A stretch of 8,398 nt of DNA, taken from assembly GCA_013214445.1 (NCBI GenBank), contig JABSPG010000157.1, forward strand, positions 1-8,398. The letters run 5' to 3'. Below, piece after piece: positions 5,684 to 8,398 of this stretch. The position numbers and the translations under genes were made by a program. The DNA comes from Ekhidna sp. (lineage in GTDB: Bacteria; Bacteroidota; Bacteroidia; Cytophagales; Cyclobacteriaceae). How positions within the stretch are numbered: position 1 is the stretch's first letter; each line of letters opens with the position of its first letter. A model generated the notes under the pieces. The model had not been told where the DNA came from. It saw only the letters and a program-made list of their open reading frames with translations, and made no database searches.

Positions 5684-6317
5684 GGCGTTGAACTCCGCGC
5701 TTGATGCTACACAAAATAGTGATCGAAGTTTAATTTGTGCTGCGGTTATCGAAATTGTCTTTAAAACCGAAACTGTAAGACTATGGAGCGGAACGGGCGG
5801 ATTAATCACTCCAGATGGTGAGCGATGGGTAGGATGGTCAAACGGCGATCCAGATAACCCTCAATCTTTCATTGATGTGCCCGACATCTCGGACCCACGA
5901 GACGGAAATTCACCACTGTATGAGTTCACGCTTGGATATATTGATGAGGAAAGTTACCAACGTTTAAAGTCGGATGCCGATGAGGCAAATGATGCTGTTC
6001 TGAATGTCGGCAATGTTTATCTTGAAGGTAATTCGACACGCGCGCTCACACCGCCGGGTAATAAAGAACGATTACGAATTGTGGGCGGCGCGAGTTTTTC
6101 AGAAAAGCGCACATTGATGGAAGATGGCAGTCATAAGCTGCAATATTCAGTCTCTGTCAAAGCGAAGAATGTAAATGGTGGACGCTCTCGTGTTTCGTTT
6201 TCAACCTTTACAGACACGACACATAAGTTCAGATCTTCAACTTTATTTGGTGTTCAAAATGATGATTATGCGCAATTCATCGCACGATATGCAGGCGGCA
6301 TCACGCTTACAATTTAA
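5667..6317 (+). CDS. Tail-tip hub-like protein
   Basis: 216 residues. In the N-terminal domain, VIEIVFKTETVRLWSGTGGL followed by ITPDGERWVGWS has the form '(V/I)RLWSGxGxLxxDGxxWxG' that I associate with baseplate-hub proteins of alphaproteobacterial phages and GTA gp13-type tails. A second beta-rich part has LYEFTLGYIDEESYQRLKS, then RLRIVGGASFSEKR and YSVSVKAKNVNGGRSRVSFS. I chose ATG 5667 over ATG 5655 because GAGG (5657-5660) stands six bases before it. The start lies inside the preceding gene, so the two are probably coupled. The stop TAA (6315-6317) overlaps an ATG that leads only to six codons. Exact family is uncertain; tail-tip placement is well supported by order. Confidence 0.65.
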   Translation: MSSFSEALNSALDATQNSDRSLICAAVIEIVFKTETVRLWSGTGGLITPDGERWVGWSNGDPDNPQSFIDVPDISDPRDGNSPLYEFTLGYIDEESYQRLKSDADEANDAVLNVGNVYLEGNSTRALTPPGNKERLRIVGGASFSEKRTLMEDGSHKLQYSVSVKAKNVNGGRSRVSFSTFTDTTHKFRSSTLFGVQNDDYAQFIARYAGGITLTI

Positions 6318-6337
6318 TGGATATTAAAGCGGCTTAA
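6317..6337 (+). pseudogene. Six-codon stub at a TAATG junction
   Basis: ATG GAT ATT AAA GCG GCT TAA reads M-D-I-K-A-A-stop and overlaps the hub stop by one base, the same TAATG form used at 860-864 and 1312-1316. It resembles the possible start of the NlpC-like gene at 6507 (M-D-V-E-T-A), with 15 of 20 bases equal when 6311-6330 is laid on 6501-6520. It may be the remains of the original start, but the match is imperfect. Confidence 0.3.
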
Positions 6338-6361
6338 CTATCCTTCATTTAAAGCGGGCTT
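6324..6361. repeat. Short imperfect tandem repeat between tail-tip genes
   Basis: TTAAAGCGGCTT (6324-6335) is followed 25 bases later by TTAAAGCGGGCTT (6349-6361), differing by one inserted G. Each copy can fold only into a very small hairpin (AAAG/CTTT in the second, followed by four T in total), too weak to call a terminator with confidence. It lies in the 129-base interval between the hub gene and the NlpC-like gene. Confidence 0.4.
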
Positions 6362-6378
6362 TTCGTGGAGAAAAATAA

Positions 6379-6450
6379 ATGCCTAAAACTAATAATCGTT
6401 CATTTACTGGTTCTGTGCCTCTATTTATCAAATCCATATGGTTGTTATGA
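6379..6450 (+). CDS. Possible 23-residue leader peptide
   Basis: ATG at 6379 opens a 23-codon frame (MPKTNNRSFTGSVPLFIKSI, then WLL) closed by TGA 6448-6450. Its ribosome site is among the better ones in the window: GTGGAG with GGAG at 6367-6370, eight bases before the ATG. The stop overlaps an ATG of the NlpC-like frame as ATGA (6447-6450). That layout suits a leader whose translation delivers ribosomes to the next gene. The peptide is unfamiliar, basic at the start and hydrophobic at the end. It could equally be chance, and no homology is claimed. Confidence 0.3.
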   Translation: MPKTNNRSFTGSVPLFIKSIWLL

Positions 6451-6908
6451 ACATCAATAACACAACTCATACTATGAGCTTATCAAGTATAACATCACGG
6501 AATCTAATGGACGTTGAAACTGCAATAAAATTAACGGTTTCGCGGATGCGTACCACTGAATTCTCACGTCATGACAATGATTGCGATGCCATAATGGCTG
6601 ATTATGTGATCATGCTCACCGGCTTAGATCCTATGGCAGCTTGGCGCGGTAAATATTTTAATGATGAAGGTGCGGAAGCCTTCATTAAAGAAGCTGGCGG
6701 GAATTGCTCATTAGTGCGAGCCGGAATGAATTCTATTGGAATAAGCTCACATCTAGGTGAACCAAAACGCGGTGATGTTGTTGTTATCGATTATCACGGT
6801 GAAGAAATCACAGGTTTATACCTATATCCATTTACCGCACTCAAAACTGAACGTGGTGCTCGTCAGGCGCGTTTTGCAAAGATTATAGGGGCTTGGACAT
6901 GCGTTTAA
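6447..6908 (+). CDS. DUF6950-type, NlpC/P60-like tail protein
   Basis: About 153 residues. The core SRHDNDCDAIMADYVIMLTG, then LDPMAAWRGKYFNDEGAEAF, matches the DUF6950 pattern 'HDCxxFxADxxxxxTGxDPxAxxRGxYxxxxGA'. PKRGDVVVIDYHGEEITGLY and a final FAKIIGAWTCV follow, also in family order. These proteins fill the slot of lambda gpK or GTA gp14, tail-tip cysteine peptidases that cut peptidoglycan during entry. The nucleophile-position cysteine (DCDA) is present. A second catalytic residue is not obvious, and GDVVV is followed by GLYLY where classical NlpC/P60 enzymes carry the histidine. The start is unsettled: 6438 and 6447 lack a ribosome site, 6447 is coupled by ATGA to the small upstream ORF, and 6507 has GGA five bases upstream and gives a 133-residue protein of usual family length. 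Confidence 0.75.
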   Translation: MNINNTTHTMSLSSITSRNLMDVETAIKLTVSRMRTTEFSRHDNDCDAIMADYVIMLTGLDPMAAWRGKYFNDEGAEAFIKEAGGNCSLVRAGMNSIGISSHLGEPKRGDVVVIDYHGEEITGLYLYPFTALKTERGARQARFAKIIGAWTCV

Positions 6909-8398
6909 AGATATTCGCAGCATTTTTGGGGCTGACAACAGCTTTAACGCCCGTTCCCGCCCATGCTGGGATCGTTACAGGTATCGTATCTTTGGTCTCC
7001 ACAGTCGCAAACGCGGTGGGCGTTTCGGTTGCAGGTCAAGCTATTATCGGGCAAGCATTATTTGCAGCTACCGGATCAATTGGTGCCGCTTTAGCGTCTG
7101 CGGCACTCTCTTTTGCCCTTAATGCTTTCTTTGTTCCAGATGCACAACAACCAACTCCGCAAGAGACGCAATCAAACTTTATGCTTGAGGAAGCTCCGCG
7201 ATTTTGGATTAGCGGTAGGCAGCGTCAAGGTGGAACGATCACATTTGCTGAAGTCAGCGAAGGGCGCATTTATAAATGCGTAGCGCATGGAGATTGTGAA
7301 CTTACTTCAATTGAAAACTACTATCTGAATGATAAAAATGTGTCGATTGATAGCAGTGGCCGTGTTCAAAACAGCGCTTATAGAGATGGAACAACTGAGA
7401 AATACTTTCTCGAAAGTCGGTCAGGCAAAGTAAATCAATCAGCTATGTCACGTCTTGTTTCCAACTTTCCTGAATGGACTGAAAATCATAAGGGCGCGGG
7501 TGTTTGCGATACTTTACTGCGCGTTGGCCCTGTTTCTGACGCTTTACGGTCGAAATTGTTAAAACATTCAGGTGCATTGCGCCTTGGTGAGCCTGACGTC
7601 ACTGTAGATGGTTGGTACGGTCGTTATTATGATCCGCGCAACGATTCAACAAACGGCGGTGAAGGCGATGAGCGCGTTGACGATAGCACAACGTGGGGCG
7701 TTTCATATGGGAATGCCGCCCTGGTCATTATACAGCATCGACTTGACCCTGAGCGCTTTGCAAATAGCCCAGATGATATCAATTGGCCGAATATCATTGA
7801 GCAAGCAAACATTTGCGATGAGATTGTATTTGATAAATATTCGAACTCAGCACCGCGATATCGGATTGGCATCACAGTCAATAAAAAAAGCGAACGTAAC
7901 ATTGATGCAGAAAATAGGATGCTATCATCATGTGATGCTATTCGTTGGCAAAATGATGAGGGGAAATTTGGACTATTCGTCGGCAAGTATGATGCAACGC
8001 CTGATCTAGTTCTAACCGATAGCGACATAATTGAGATTGAAAGTCGTGACGGTGAAGATGGTGAAAACCTATTTACGCATTATTTTGCCTCTTACACTGA
8101 ACCGTCTTTCAATATGAAAGGTACTCAGTCAGGTGCTTTAGCCTCCCCCGATTTTGTTGATGGTGAAGATGATGTTTCTACAAAGGAAGTTTCGCTCTAT
8201 CCCATTCAAAATCACAATCAGGCAATTCGTGTGCTTAACGCTGGTGTCCGTAGGCAGCATGAAAAACTTAGGCTTGGAGTGGTCGCAGGGTTAAGAGCCT
8301 TGGAAGCAAAGCGTACCCGTTTCTTGCGCTTAGATGTTACAGATGCTGTTTTGTCGGGCCGTTATGAAATCGCAAATGTGACCGATAGTTACGATGGT
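6899..8398 (+). CDS. Tail-tip host-specificity (J-like) protein (3' partial)
   Basis: The frame from ATG 6899 is open for all 500 codons to the window edge, with no stop. AGGGG (6887-6891) sits seven bases before the ATG, which overlaps the NlpC-like stop by ten bases. Last and largest in the tail-tip order, it corresponds to lambda gpJ/GTA gp15-type central tip proteins that contact the receptor. Residues 1-23 look like a Sec signal peptide: MRLK, a hydrophobic core IFAAFLGLTTAL, then TPVPAHA before G24. Residues 25-80 are Ala/Gly/Ser-rich and hydrophobic (VAGQAIIGQALFAATGSIGA, later LSFALNAFFVP), as in the membrane-like start of many tip proteins. After that come soluble beta-rich domains: RFWISGRQRQGGTITFAEVS, an IYKCVAHGDCELTSIENYYL segment, WYGRYYDPRNDS, GVSYGNAALVIIQHRLDPE and INWPNIIEQANICDEIVFD. 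The ALVIIQ and 'AxxICDE' parts recall J-type proteins. Four N-terminal-half cysteines are visible (CVAHGDC, VCDT, ICDE). Confidence 0.8.
   Translation, partial: MRLKIFAAFLGLTTALTPVPAHAGIVTGIVSLVSTVANAVGVSVAGQAIIGQALFAATGSIGAALASAALSFALNAFFVPDAQQPTPQETQSNFMLEEAPRFWISGRQRQGGTITFAEVSEGRIYKCVAHGDCELTSIENYYLNDKNVSIDSSGRVQNSAYRDGTTEKYFLESRSGKVNQSAMSRLVSNFPEWTENHKGAGVCDTLLRVGPVSDALRSKLLKHSGALRLGEPDVTVDGWYGRYYDPRNDSTNGGEGDERVDDSTTWGVSYGNAALVIIQHRLDPERFANSPDDINWPNIIEQANICDEIVFDKYSNSAPRYRIGITVNKKSERNIDAENRMLSSCDAIRWQNDEGKFGLFVGKYDATPDLVLTDSDIIEIESRDGEDGENLFTHYFASYTEPSFNMKGTQSGALASPDFVDGEDDVSTKEVSLYPIQNHNQAIRVLNAGVRRQHEKLRLGVVAGLRALEAKRTRFLRLDVTDAVLSGRYEIANVTDSYDG

Noticed and set aside
6349..6363. Rho-independent terminator (AAAGCGGGCTTTT)
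   Set aside because: Only a four-base stem is possible and the T run is short; genes continue in the same direction straight after.
6345..6470. 41-residue - strand ORF across the gap before the NlpC-like gene
   Set aside because: It tempts comparison with the antisense gene at 1307-1603, and a TATACT box lies upstream, but no matching -35 box or ribosome site is seen and it runs opposite a better-signalled + strand ORF.
7608..8028. Two overlapping 133-residue ORFs, one on each strand, inside the tail-tip gene
   Set aside because: Both lie within the uninterrupted 500-codon frame from 6899, whose translation is the protein-like one.

Overview
The window is the head-tail joining and tail-assembly module of a long-tailed, non-contractile (siphovirus-type) phage or prophage. 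It is read almost entirely on the + strand, with genes packed end to end or overlapping by a few bases. The protein set resembles lambda/HK97-type tails and, more closely, alphaproteobacterial phages and gene transfer agents: a GTA-gp10-type chaperone, a DUF3168 terminator and a DUF6950-type NlpC/P60-like protein. An alphaproteobacterial host is my best guess. Base composition looks mid-40s % GC from hand counts of a few stretches, and I would not name a genus. No integrase, tRNA, rRNA, CRISPR or insertion sequence is visible.

Layout. 1-862: gp6-like head-tail connector (5' end cut off by the window) and a head-tail joining protein. 862-1314: HK97 gp10-like neck protein. 1323-1635: an inserted stretch carrying one small gene on the opposite strand. 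1640-2038: DUF3168 tail terminator. 2050-2475: tail tube. 2478-3196: tail assembly chaperone, made as a short form and as a -1 frameshift fusion. 3212-4981: tape measure. 4982-6317: two tail-tip proteins. 6318-6446: a gene-poor gap with a possible 23-residue leader ORF. 6447-6908: DUF6950/NlpC-P60-like protein. 6899-8398: large tail-tip host-specificity (J-like) protein, still open at the window edge.

The connector, joining protein and gp10-like protein close the capsid and form the neck. The DUF3168 protein caps the tail tube. The chaperone pair loads tube subunits around the tape measure, and the last four genes build the tail tip that meets the cell surface.

Three points stand out. First, the antisense gene sits in a 326-bp unit bounded by a perfect 13-bp direct repeat that duplicates the start of the next gene, so a formerly coupled stop/start junction has been split. 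Second, the chaperone carries the same slippery heptamer as lambda G-GT (G GGA AAG), followed by a 13-position hairpin that encloses the zero-frame stop. Third, the tail-tip protein begins with what looks like a Sec signal peptide. A fainter version of the split-junction pattern may lie before the NlpC-like gene.
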